Positions 1 through 4,969 of a stretch of DNA of 6,790 nt are shown here, piece after piece. Positions within the stretch are counted from its first letter, which is position 1; each line of letters starts with the position of its first letter. The notes beneath the pieces were generated by a model. That model searched no databases. It was not told the DNA's origin and saw only the letters and a list, made by a program, of their open reading frames with translations. The position numbers were made by a program, and so were the translations under genes. Origin of the DNA: Phycisphaerae bacterium. Lineage in GTDB: Bacteria > Planctomycetota > Phycisphaerae > Phycisphaerales > SM1A02. Location: NCBI GenBank assembly GCA_002591705.1, contig PAAB01000012.1:9017-15806 (forward strand). The letters are read 5' to 3'.

Positions 1-366
1 GCCTCCGGCGTAGTGCTTGCTCTCGAGTCCGTGGGAGAACGGATGGACCTTGGTATAGCGATCGTGCACCCGTCCGGAGGGATCCGCGATCGCGGTGCAG
101 TTCAGGCCGCGTCCGTGCTCGTCGCGATCGGCGAATCCGTACTGGATCCATACCCGGTCCCGGATGGCCCGCTGGCGGGCCCACTCGCCGGTCCGGTCGT
201 CGACGATGGTCTCGAGATTCATGGAGAAACCGACGTCGCAGAGCTCGGGGACCAGCACGAACCCGTGTTCGTGGGGAGGCGAAGCGTCGAGCATGGCATT
301 CATGTACGCCTGCGAGGTGGACTTGTCCTCCCAGGAGATGTCGTACTGGACGATGGAGACCTGCAT
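1..366 (-). CDS. Carbon-nitrogen hydrolase (nitrilase superfamily, omega-amidase-like), 3' end cut by window edge
   Basis: The first 122 codons of a minus-strand gene are visible, starting at the ATG read from 366 and open to the window edge. The translation begins MQVSIVQYDISWEDK. Two of the three catalytic residues of the nitrilase superfamily can be seen: the glutamate in VLVPELCDVGF (residue 41) and the lysine in RYTKVHPFS (residue 106). The cysteine should lie beyond the edge. The stretch after the lysine (FSHGLESKHYAGG) resembles the YafV/Nit2 omega-amidase branch, which hydrolyses the amide of alpha-keto acid amides such as 2-oxoglutaramate in the cytosol. The substrate is inferred from family resemblance only. 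A weak Shine-Dalgarno (AGGG, complement of 374-377) lies 7 nt before the start. The gene follows the secreted-protein gene on the same strand after an 85-bp gap, with no obvious functional link. The superfamily is sure; the subfamily is less so. Confidence 0.85.
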   Translation of the reverse strand, partial: MQVSIVQYDISWEDKSTSQAYMNAMLDASPPHEHGFVLVPELCDVGFSMNLETIVDDRTGEWARQRAIRDRVWIQYGFADRDEHGRGLNCTAIADPSGRVHDRYTKVHPFSHGLESKHYAGG

Positions 367-409
367 GGCGACACCCTAGCGGATGGCGGCCGGATCGTGC
401 ATCGAACCC

Positions 410-440
410 GCCCCGGCTTCCCCGAAGGAGAAGCCGGGGC
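410..440 (-). terminator. Strong hairpin between two minus-strand genes; possible terminator without U-tract
   Basis: An 11-bp perfect inverted repeat (410-420 with 430-440, arm GCCCCGGCTTC) has a 9-nt loop and starts 12 bp after the stop of the secreted-protein gene. On the minus strand it is followed by GGGTTCGATG and not a run of T, so it is not a classical intrinsic terminator. It may act as an attenuating or mRNA-stabilising structure between the two genes. The rest of the 367-451 gap holds only the weak ribosome binding site of the nitrilase-family gene. Confidence 0.45.
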
Positions 441-451
441 CGGAAGACACG

Positions 452-1066
452 TCACCGCCTTCGCCGTCTTCGTGCGGCACACCCCGCCAGACCGAGCAGA
501 GCAAGAGCGCCGGGGCTGGGCGCGACTTGGTACAGGAAGCCAGGTCCCAACGTGCCCGGTTCCCCGTCGTAGTAGTGCAGGACCGTGTCGAAGATCGAGG
601 GTCCGGTGGTCTCGGAGAAGTTGGTCCATTCGACGTCATCGCTGTACGAGACGGCGTCCCATCCCCAACCGTACCGATCCTGGGTCCAGTTGTCGGCGAG
701 GATGTAGTAGGTCTCGCCTTGCTCGAGCATCGTCAGGCCGACCGCGTCGTAGATCATCGAGCCCAGGTACAGATCTCCGCTGAGACCCGCGCCGAGGGAG
801 GTGGAGACCAGCAGATCCCCCGCTTCGTTGAAGAGTCCGATGGTGTGGCGATCCGAGAGTCCGGGCTCGTCGAGGTCCAGGACCCCCAGATGGGTGACGG
901 TCATGTCGCTCAAGGCGGTGAACTGCCAGCCGATGGCGTTGGAATACGTGCCCTGTTCACCGCCGCCATGCCAGGTGCTGGCTTCGACCGGGGCGGCTTC
1001 CGTGGGAGTGGCAAGTCCACTGATGGAAAGGAGGGCGACGGTTGCGAGTGCGTGTGAGATGTGCAT
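452..1066 (-). CDS. Secreted PEP-CTERM-like protein with DUF4082-like region
   Basis: This is a 204-residue exported protein. It opens with a signal peptide (MHISHALATVALLSISGLA, likely cut around residues 24-26 near TEA/AP). Residues about 35-130 (GWQFTALSDMTVTHLGVLDLD, then LSDRHTIGLFNEAGDLL) resemble the DUF4082 beta-sandwich found in many cyanobacterial and planctomycete PEP-CTERM proteins. It ends with PSP at 183-185, a short hydrophobic stretch (GALALLGLAGCAA) and six arginines, the planctomycete form of the C-terminal sorting tail expected to be handled by an exosortase/archaeosortase-type enzyme. No sortase gene is in the window. The start at 1066 is chosen because a signal peptide begins there and GGAG lies 8 nt upstream; the frame stays open to 1462 but that extension looks non-coding. 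The role in the cell surface or matrix is unknown. Confidence 0.82.
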   Translation of the reverse strand: MHISHALATVALLSISGLATPTEAAPVEASTWHGGGEQGTYSNAIGWQFTALSDMTVTHLGVLDLDEPGLSDRHTIGLFNEAGDLLVSTSLGAGLSGDLYLGSMIYDAVGLTMLEQGETYYILADNWTQDRYGWGWDAVSYSDDVEWTNFSETTGPSIFDTVLHYYDGEPGTLGPGFLYQVAPSPGALALLGLAGCAARRRRRR

Positions 1067-1074
1067 GGGAGTTG

Positions 1075-1078
1075 CTCC
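1075..1078 (-). promoter_or_regulatory. Ribosome binding site fixing the start of the secreted protein
   Basis: Minus-strand GGAG, 8 nt before the ATG at 1066. It supports the short form beginning with the signal peptide over in-frame upstream starts as far as 1462. Confidence 0.65.
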
Positions 1079-1150
1079 AGCTGCGGTTCGGGGTGCATGG
1101 TTGCGCGGCGGGAGGGCTGCAATCCGTCCCGCATCACACCCACTGCGTCT

Positions 1151-1260
1151 CCGTGCGGGGGATCTCACACGAAATCCTGAAATTCGTGCCGATGACCACG
1201 AAGCGTCCCGCACGGTTGTGAACCGCCAATCACGTCGCTTTCCGGCGTGGAATTCGTGAT
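1151..1260. promoter_or_regulatory. Divergent intergenic region with nested inverted repeats and four CACGAA/TTCGTG hexamers
   Basis: The 259 bp between the divergent genes (1067-1325) hold no gene I can support. Within it, CCGTGCGGG at 1151-1159 is repeated inverted as CCCGCACGG at 1207-1215 (9 bp, perfect). Nested inside is CACGAA at 1168-1173 against TTCGTG at 1183-1188. The same hexamer recurs at 1197-1202 (CACGAA) and 1253-1258 (TTCGTG), and ATCACG at 1229-1234 is inverted at 1255-1260. A small stem (CACGTCG/CGGCGTG, 1231-1237 with 1243-1249, one G-U pair) lies between. This could be a regulator's operator or a structured 5' leader for the minus-strand gene. No bound protein can be named. 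Confidence 0.4.
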
Positions 1261-1287
1261 CGGCCCCTGAGGTTCGGATCCACACCG

Positions 1288-1316
1288 GTGATACGGCGTG
1301 CGGATTCCGGTTTACT
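1288..1316 (+). promoter_or_regulatory. Candidate promoter of the membrane-protein gene
   Basis: GTGATA (1288-1293, 4 of 6 to TTGACA) and TTTACT (1311-1316, 4 of 6 to TATAAT) are separated by 17 bp. Transcription would start about 1323, only about 3 nt before the ATG at 1326, which fits the lack of a clear Shine-Dalgarno there. Both boxes are weak matches. Confidence 0.35.
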
Positions 1317-1325
1317 CTCTGAAGC

Positions 1326-2174
1326 ATGCGGCAACGGAGGAGATTGCTTCTGATAGCGGTCTGGATGCTGGTGGTGTCCCTGATCACCTGGGTGCTCGGG
1401 ACGATCCTCATCGCCGTCGCTGTCACGCCCTGGATGGATGGAGAAGGATTCGATTCGTGCATCGAACTGCTGCGGAGTTGGTGGTACGAACCGAACTACT
1501 GGGTACACGTCGGAGTCCTGCTCCTGCTGATGGTGGGCACGCAGGCGGCATTCCTCCTTCCGCTGGTTCCCCTGCGCATCACTCCCGGCACCCCGTCTTC
1601 GTTGCGAAGCGGGATCGTGGTGGCCGCATTCGCCGCGGGGTTTCTCACGCTGCTTCTGGCTCTGGCTATCTTCAGCCTCGTGCAGCTGCTGGGGGGCTGG
1701 CTCGACAAGGACGGCTTGCAGGTGTTTCCCTTCGTCGCCGTGGATGGGGCGGCATTTCTCGAGCCTGAAGCCTGGATGCACGGGTCCTTTCTCGTGCCGC
1801 TGGCCTTTCTGCTGATCAGCTGGATCGTCTGGTCCATCCCCATCGCCAGGTTCCTTCGCCGCGGACAACCGCTGGATCGCTTCAGTCGTCTGACCGGTCT
1901 GTTGCTGGCGGGAACGCTGGTGGAACTGCTGGTGCTGGTGCCGCTGGAAGCCCTGATCCGCCGGCGTGCGGATTGCTACTGCTCCATGGGTAGCTTTCAG
2001 GGGCTCGTGGGGGGGCTGGTCGCCTGCGTGTGGCTGGTGGGTCCGGGCATTTTTCTGATTCTGGCCAATCGCCGACCTTCATGGTGGAAGCAGCACTGCC
2101 AGCGATGCAGCTACCCACGGTCCGGCACCGACGCCCATCGGTGCCCCGAGTGCGGCTGGGTCTGGTCGGATTAA
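1326..2174 (+). CDS. Polytopic membrane protein with C-terminal zinc ribbon, function unknown
   Basis: This 282-residue protein is not one I recognise by function. Hydrophobic segments at about 7-33, 60-82, 96-123, 154-174, 190-210 and 226-247 suggest six membrane spans. The N-terminus MRQRRRLLL is positively charged, favouring a cytoplasmic start. The C-terminal tail carries a four-cysteine zinc ribbon (CQRC at 258-261 and CPEC at 273-276), so with six spans it would be cytoplasmic. Tails of the form CxxCxY...CPECG are common at the ends of planctomycete membrane proteins. A further cysteine pair (DCYCSMGSF, residues 216-224) lies in the loop before the last span. The ATG at 1326 lacks a convincing ribosome binding site but sits just after a candidate promoter. 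The stop is 4 bp short of the A-tract of the converging tRNA terminator. A real coding sequence is likely; the role is open. Confidence 0.8.
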   Translation: MRQRRRLLLIAVWMLVVSLITWVLGTILIAVAVTPWMDGEGFDSCIELLRSWWYEPNYWVHVGVLLLLMVGTQAAFLLPLVPLRITPGTPSSLRSGIVVAAFAAGFLTLLLALAIFSLVQLLGGWLDKDGLQVFPFVAVDGAAFLEPEAWMHGSFLVPLAFLLISWIVWSIPIARFLRRGQPLDRFSRLTGLLLAGTLVELLVLVPLEALIRRRADCYCSMGSFQGLVGGLVACVWLVGPGIFLILANRRPSWWKQHCQRCSYPRSGTDAHRCPECGWVWSD

Positions 2175-2177
2175 GTC

Positions 2178-2211
2178 AAAAAAACGCCCCCTCGAGTGTC
2201 GAGGAGGCGTT
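2178..2211 (-). terminator. Intrinsic terminator of tRNA-His
   Basis: The arms AACGCC...CTCGA (2183-2195) and TCGAGG...GGCGTT (2199-2211) form a 12-pair stem with one C/A mismatch and a 3-nt loop. The plus-strand A-tract at 2178-2184 becomes a run of seven U in the minus-strand transcript, directly after the stem. It begins 11 nt past the tRNA 3' end. On the plus strand there is no U-tract, so it is directional, although the hairpin could also protect the 3' end of the membrane-protein mRNA. Confidence 0.85.
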
Positions 2212-2222
2212 CCTGTACCAAG

Positions 2223-2296
2223 GGCGACCGACGGGACTCGAACCCGCGACGTCCTGGATCACAACCAGGTGCTCTGCCAACTGAGCTACGGTCGCC
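2223..2296 (-). tRNA. tRNA-His (anticodon GTG)
   Basis: Read on the minus strand, the 74-nt molecule folds as a full cloverleaf: a 7-bp acceptor stem GCGACCG/CGGTCGC (2289-2295 with 2224-2230), a GCTC/GAGC D stem, and an anticodon stem CCTGG/CCAGG around loop TTGTGAT. The T stem is GCGGG/CCCGT (with one G-U pair) around TTCGAGT. The anticodon GTG reads histidine codons. The identity mark of tRNA-His is present in the DNA: an extra G at position -1 (complement of 2296) opposite the discriminator C73 (complement of 2223). CCA is not encoded (the next bases read CTT), so the 3' end must be added by tRNA nucleotidyltransferase. The gene is a single-tRNA unit with its own promoter and terminator. 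Confidence 0.97.
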
Positions 2297-2308
2297 GCTG
2301 CGTCGCGA

Positions 2309-2338
2309 AGCGTACCGCCAGCAGGGCGGCTGGGTCAA
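2309..2338 (-). promoter_or_regulatory. Promoter of tRNA-His
   Basis: Minus-strand TTGACC (complement of 2333-2338, 5 of 6 to consensus) and TACGCT (complement of 2309-2314) lie 18 bp apart. Transcription would start near 2302, leaving a leader of only about 6 nt before the tRNA for RNase P to remove. The spacer holds a CCGCC/GGCGG inverted repeat. Confidence 0.6.
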
Positions 2339-2391
2339 CGCTTTGAACAAGGAAGCCGCGGCTTTTCAAGGGAAAGGTCATGGGCTTCCGA

Positions 2392-2402
2392 CCGATAAGG
2401 AT
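2392..2402 (+). repeat. 11-bp direct repeat, copy 1, upstream of pckA
   Basis: CCGATAAGGAT occurs here, about 95 bp before the pckA start, and again at 4085-4095, 4 bp after its stop. The meaning is unknown and the match may be chance. Confidence 0.35.
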
Positions 2403-2408
2403 GTACAC

Positions 2409-2449
2409 TTCCCCGCTTCAGCCGCGAATGGAGTCGCTGAAGACGGGAA
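2409..2449 (+). promoter_or_regulatory. pckA: Hairpin in the pckA leader
   Basis: CTTCAGC (2416-2422) pairs perfectly with GCTGAAG (2436-2442) around a 13-nt loop. Beyond a bulged A, CCCG (2412-2415) pairs with CGGG (2444-2447), and TT/AA can add two more pairs after a bulged C. There is no U-tract, so this is not a terminator. It may be a structured 5' leader or an operator. It lies 47 nt before the chosen start. The gap between the tRNA promoter and pckA also has a 12-bp palindrome, AAGCCGCGGCTT (2353-2364). I see no convincing -35/-10 pair for pckA. Confidence 0.4.
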
Positions 2450-2486
2450 AGTCAGTCCCAGAAATGGACGCCGGCAAGCCCGGCGG

Positions 2487-2491
2487 GGAGG
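2487..2491 (+). promoter_or_regulatory. pckA: Shine-Dalgarno that sets the pckA start
   Basis: GGAGG with a 5-nt spacer before the ATG at 2497. None of the upstream in-frame ATGs (2380, 2401, 2428, 2464) is preceded by a match this good. Confidence 0.8.
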
Positions 2492-2496
2492 CGCAG

Positions 2497-4080
2497 ATGG
2501 CCATGTCGACCACGACCGACATGCTCGCATTCGAGACCGCGACCGTTCACCGCAATATCGGTACGGCCCGTCTCGTGGAAATGGCTCTTCACCGCGGCGA
2601 GGGAGTCCTCGCCGCCAACGGTGCGCTTGCCTGCGATACCGGCAAGCACACCGGGCGGAGTCCCAAAGACAAGTTCCTCGAGGACACGCCGGCAATCCAT
2701 GATTCGATCGCCTGGGGCAACGTCAACCGACCGGTCTCCTCCGAGACCTTCGCGTTGCTCGAGGAGCGGGCGAAGGCCTATCTCTCCCAGAAGGACGAAC
2801 TCTTCCGCTTCGACGGATTCGCGGGGGCCGACGATCGATATCGTCTCGGAGTCTCCGTGGTGACCGAGGAGGCATGGCACTGCCTGTTCGCTTCGACGCT
2901 CTTCATCCGCAGTACGGCCGAGGAGGCCGCCGGCTTCGATCCGGACTGGCGGATCCTCAATGCCTGCAACCTGAAGATCGACGATTGGGAGGAGCTCGGA
3001 CTCAATTCCGAGGCCTGCGTGATCCAGTCGATCGAACAGAAGAAGGTGATCATCTTCGGTACCCGCTACGCCGGTGAGATCAAGAAGTCCATCTTCTACG
3101 CCATGAACTACGACATGCCGGACTGCGACGTGTTCCCGATGCACTGCTCGGCGAACGTGGATGCCACCGACGAGACGAACGTCGCCCTCTTCTTCGGCCT
3201 GTCCGGGACCGGCAAGACCACCCTGTCCGCCGACCCGAATCGTCCCCTCATCGGCGACGATGAGCATGGCTGGTCGGATCAGGGCGTGTTCAACTTCGAA
3301 GGGGGTTGCTACGCCAAGTGCATCAAGCTCACCGAAGAGACCGAGCCGCAGATCTGGAATGCGATCCGCTTCGGTTCGGTCCTCGAGAACACGGTGCTCG
3401 ACGAGCAGACCCGGGTGCCGGACTACGACGACGGATCCAAGACCGAGAACACCCGCGTCACCTATCCCGTGCACTACATCCCCGGCGCCCGGATTCCCTC
3501 CGTGGGGGGCCATCCCAAGAACGTCATCTTCCTGGCGGCGGACGCCTTCGGCGTGCTGCCTCCGGTCAGCAAGCTGACCCGCGAGCAGGCGATGTACTAC
3601 TTCATCAACGGGTACACCTCGAAGCTGGCCGGAACCGAAGCCGGCGTCACCGAGCCGCAGCCGAACTTCAGCCCCTGCTACGGCGGCCCGTTCCTGCCCC
3701 GTGAGCCCATGGTCTACGCCGACTGGCTGGCACGACGGTGCGAAGAACACGCGGTCGACGTCTGGTTGCTCAATACCGGTTGGACGGGCGGTCCCTACGG
3801 AACGGGGGAGCGGTTCAGCCTGTCGTACACCCGAGCCTTCGTCACGGCCATTCTGGACGGCACGCTCCGCAACGCGGAGTTCATCGAGGATCCGATCTTC
3901 GGACTCTGGATGCCCAAGGCGGCTCCGAACGTGCCCAGCGACATCCTGCATCCCCGGGCCACCTGGGATGATCCGGAAGCCTACGACGCTCAGGCCCGCA
4001 AACTGGCCGGCCTGTTCCGCGACAACGACGGGACCTACGACCTCACCGACGAGGTCCGGGCGGCCGGTCCGCGGGGCTGA
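2497..4080 (+). CDS. pckA: ATP-dependent phosphoenolpyruvate carboxykinase
   Basis: PckA converts oxaloacetate plus ATP to phosphoenolpyruvate, CO2 and ADP in the cytosol, the entry step of gluconeogenesis. The 527-residue product has the expected family length. Visible motifs, in order: the substrate-binding TGRSPKDKF (about 52-60, including Arg54); YAGEIKKS with the metal/substrate lysine (about 191-198); MHCSAN with the metal-binding His216; the ATP-binding P-loop GLSGTGKTTLS (234-244); the kinase-2 acidic motif GDDEHGW (253-259); ARIP with the active-site arginine (Arg332); HPKN...ADAFGVLPP (339-356); and the adenine-binding NTGWTGGPYGTGERFSL (426-442). All key residues appear intact. The frame is open to an earlier ATG at 2380, but the GGAGG before 2497 and the family length favour the shorter form. 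It stands alone, with intergenic gaps on both sides. Confidence 0.97.
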   Translation: MAMSTTTDMLAFETATVHRNIGTARLVEMALHRGEGVLAANGALACDTGKHTGRSPKDKFLEDTPAIHDSIAWGNVNRPVSSETFALLEERAKAYLSQKDELFRFDGFAGADDRYRLGVSVVTEEAWHCLFASTLFIRSTAEEAAGFDPDWRILNACNLKIDDWEELGLNSEACVIQSIEQKKVIIFGTRYAGEIKKSIFYAMNYDMPDCDVFPMHCSANVDATDETNVALFFGLSGTGKTTLSADPNRPLIGDDEHGWSDQGVFNFEGGCYAKCIKLTEETEPQIWNAIRFGSVLENTVLDEQTRVPDYDDGSKTENTRVTYPVHYIPGARIPSVGGHPKNVIFLAADAFGVLPPVSKLTREQAMYYFINGYTSKLAGTEAGVTEPQPNFSPCYGGPFLPREPMVYADWLARRCEEHAVDVWLLNTGWTGGPYGTGERFSLSYTRAFVTAILDGTLRNAEFIEDPIFGLWMPKAAPNVPSDILHPRATWDDPEAYDAQARKLAGLFRDNDGTYDLTDEVRAAGPRG

Positions 4081-4084
4081 TGGT

Positions 4085-4095
4085 CCGATAAGGAT
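4085..4095 (+). repeat. 11-bp direct repeat, copy 2, downstream of pckA
   Basis: CCGATAAGGAT, identical to the copy at 2392-2402 on the other side of pckA. It starts 4 bp after the pckA stop codon. Confidence 0.35.
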
Positions 4096-4258
4096 CCGAC
4101 TCGAACCTTCCGAATCCGCGAGGGTGGCTGTTTCATGGCTGCTTTTGCCCGAGGTCCAATGAAATCGAATACGCGGGTGAAGAGGCCCCCCGTTTGTCCC
4201 GATGACCTGTGACGGAGGCAGGCCACGGAAGCGTCTGCCCGGATGTTTGGCCCGTAAT

Positions 4259-4263
4259 GAGGG
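4259..4263 (+). promoter_or_regulatory. Shine-Dalgarno that sets the start of the HTH-receiver gene
   Basis: GAGGG with an 8-nt spacer before the ATG at 4272. The in-frame GTG at 4209 and ATG at 4257 have no comparable site upstream. Confidence 0.6.
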
Positions 4264-4271
4264 ACCTGGGG

Positions 4272-4853
4272 ATGCATGTCTTCGAGAAAGATGTACTGAC
4301 GACCGGCGAAGTCGCGAAGCTCTGCAATGTGGCATCGCGAACCGTCAGCAAGTGGTTCGATTCCGGACAGATCAAGGGATACCGGATTCCCGGTTCCAAG
4401 GATCGCCGGATTCCCGTCGCCAATCTGGTGACGTTCATGAAGGAACACGGAATACCGATGGACGGCCTGATGTCGGGCAATCCGCGAGTCCTGGTCGTCG
4501 ACCAGGACCCGGAAGTGCTCACGACCCTCGAGTCGATCCTTCGCAACGAGACCAGCTACGAGGTCCGCACCGCGGATTCGACGTTCTCGGCCGGCATGGA
4601 GTGCGAACGATTTCGTCCGCATGTCATGCTCATGGACGTCCACATGGACGAGGCCAACACCCGTCGGTTCTGCAACTGGATCCGTAGCAGCGAGGACCTT
4701 GCCGCGACCCGCATCATTGCGATGAGCGGCCGCGTCAACGATGCCCAGGCGGCCCAACTGGCGACCCAGGGCTACGACGCCACGCTCAAGAAGCCCTTCA
4801 GCGTGCGTCAGATGATCGACAGCATCGAGCAGGTCAACGCCATCGTCTACTGA
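4272..4853 (+). CDS. Orphan regulator: N-terminal excisionase/MerR-like HTH fused to a response-regulator receiver domain
   Basis: The 193-residue protein begins MHVFEKDVLTTGEVAKLCNV. Residues about 9-59 form an excisionase/MerR-type winged helix (LTTGEVAKLCNVASRTVSKWF, then GYRIPGSKDRRIP), expected to bind DNA. Residues about 71-189 are a CheY-like receiver (RVLVVDQDPEVL, HVMLMDVHMDE, IIAMSGRV, LKKPFS). The phosphoacceptor is Asp122, with Ser152 in the Thr/Ser position and Lys174 in the KPF motif. The usual acidic pair reads D77-Q78, with Asp79 next, so the second acid is replaced by Gln and Mg binding or phosphorylation may be altered. The domain order is the reverse of the common receiver-HTH layout, though HTH-first regulators are known in other bacteria. 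No histidine kinase is nearby. The start at 4272 is chosen over a GTG at 4209 for its GAGGG ribosome site and because the fold begins right after it. The target genes are unknown. Confidence 0.88.
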   Translation: MHVFEKDVLTTGEVAKLCNVASRTVSKWFDSGQIKGYRIPGSKDRRIPVANLVTFMKEHGIPMDGLMSGNPRVLVVDQDPEVLTTLESILRNETSYEVRTADSTFSAGMECERFRPHVMLMDVHMDEANTRRFCNWIRSSEDLAATRIIAMSGRVNDAQAAQLATQGYDATLKKPFSVRQMIDSIEQVNAIVY

Positions 4854-4899
4854 CCCTTGGTGCCGGAATACTGCTCCCCCGGCATCATGTGACATCCCC

Positions 4900-4941
4900 A
4901 CGACCCGCTGTCCCGACCGGGAGAGCGGGTCGTTGCGTTTT
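4900..4941 (+). terminator. Intrinsic terminator after the HTH-receiver gene
   Basis: ACGACCCGCT (4900-4909) pairs perfectly with AGCGGGTCGT (4924-4933). After one G/G mismatch the stem continues for four pairs (TCCC/GGGA) to a GACC tetraloop. The tail TGCGTTTT follows (4934-4941). It lies 46 bp after the regulator's stop and ends 28 bp before the nadE ATG, so it also argues against any nadE start upstream of 4941. Confidence 0.85.
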
Positions 4942-4957
4942 CGGGCCGGACACTGCG

Positions 4958-4963
4958 TACAAT
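4958..4963 (+). promoter_or_regulatory. nadE: -10 box of nadE, placed for a leaderless transcript
   Basis: TACAAT (5 of 6 to TATAAT) ends 6 nt before the nadE ATG at 4970, so transcription is predicted to begin at or next to the A of the start codon. The only -35-like sequence is TTGCGT (4933-4938, spacer 19 bp, 3 of 6), overlapping the foot of the upstream terminator. Confidence 0.55.
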
Positions 4964-4969
4964 CACCTC

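Larger units (their letters stand above)
4081..4271 (+). other. Intergenic region between pckA and the HTH-receiver gene
   Basis: These 191 bp hold no gene I can support. There is no clear intrinsic terminator for pckA. The only promoter-like pair found is TTGCCC (4145-4150) with AATACG (4168-4173) at 17 bp, a poor match that would give a leader of about 90 nt for the regulator. A weak 6-bp stem (GCAGGC/GTCTGC, one G-U pair) lies near 4220. Confidence 0.25.

Noticed and set aside
13..783. Plus-strand open frame across the left end
   Set aside because: It runs antisense to the nitrilase-family gene and the secreted-protein gene, both of which have clear family motifs; its own translation has none.
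1067..1462. N-terminal extension of the secreted protein up to an ATG read from 1462
   Set aside because: It overlaps the divergent membrane-protein gene, contains the inverted-repeat promoter region, would bury the signal peptide in mid-protein, and the ATG at 1066 has a good ribosome binding site.
2353..2364. 12-bp palindrome AAGCCGCGGCTT followed by TT as a terminator
   Set aside because: It would form only about a 4-bp stem with a 4-nt loop, has a very short T run, and lies upstream of pckA with no plus-strand gene to terminate.
4209..4271. GTG start at 4209 for the HTH-receiver protein
   Set aside because: There is no ribosome binding site before it, the extra 21 residues precede the fold without recognisable content, and the ATG at 4272 has GAGGG at a proper distance.
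2452..4335. 627-codon minus-strand open frame opposite pckA
   Set aside because: It is a shadow of the pckA codons in GC-rich DNA; the plus strand encodes an unmistakable PckA with all motifs, and the antisense protein shows no recognisable domain.
4889..4969. Upstream in-frame start for nadE at 4889
   Set aside because: The segment is occupied by a strong intrinsic terminator and a -10 box, and the nitrilase fold starts right at 4970.
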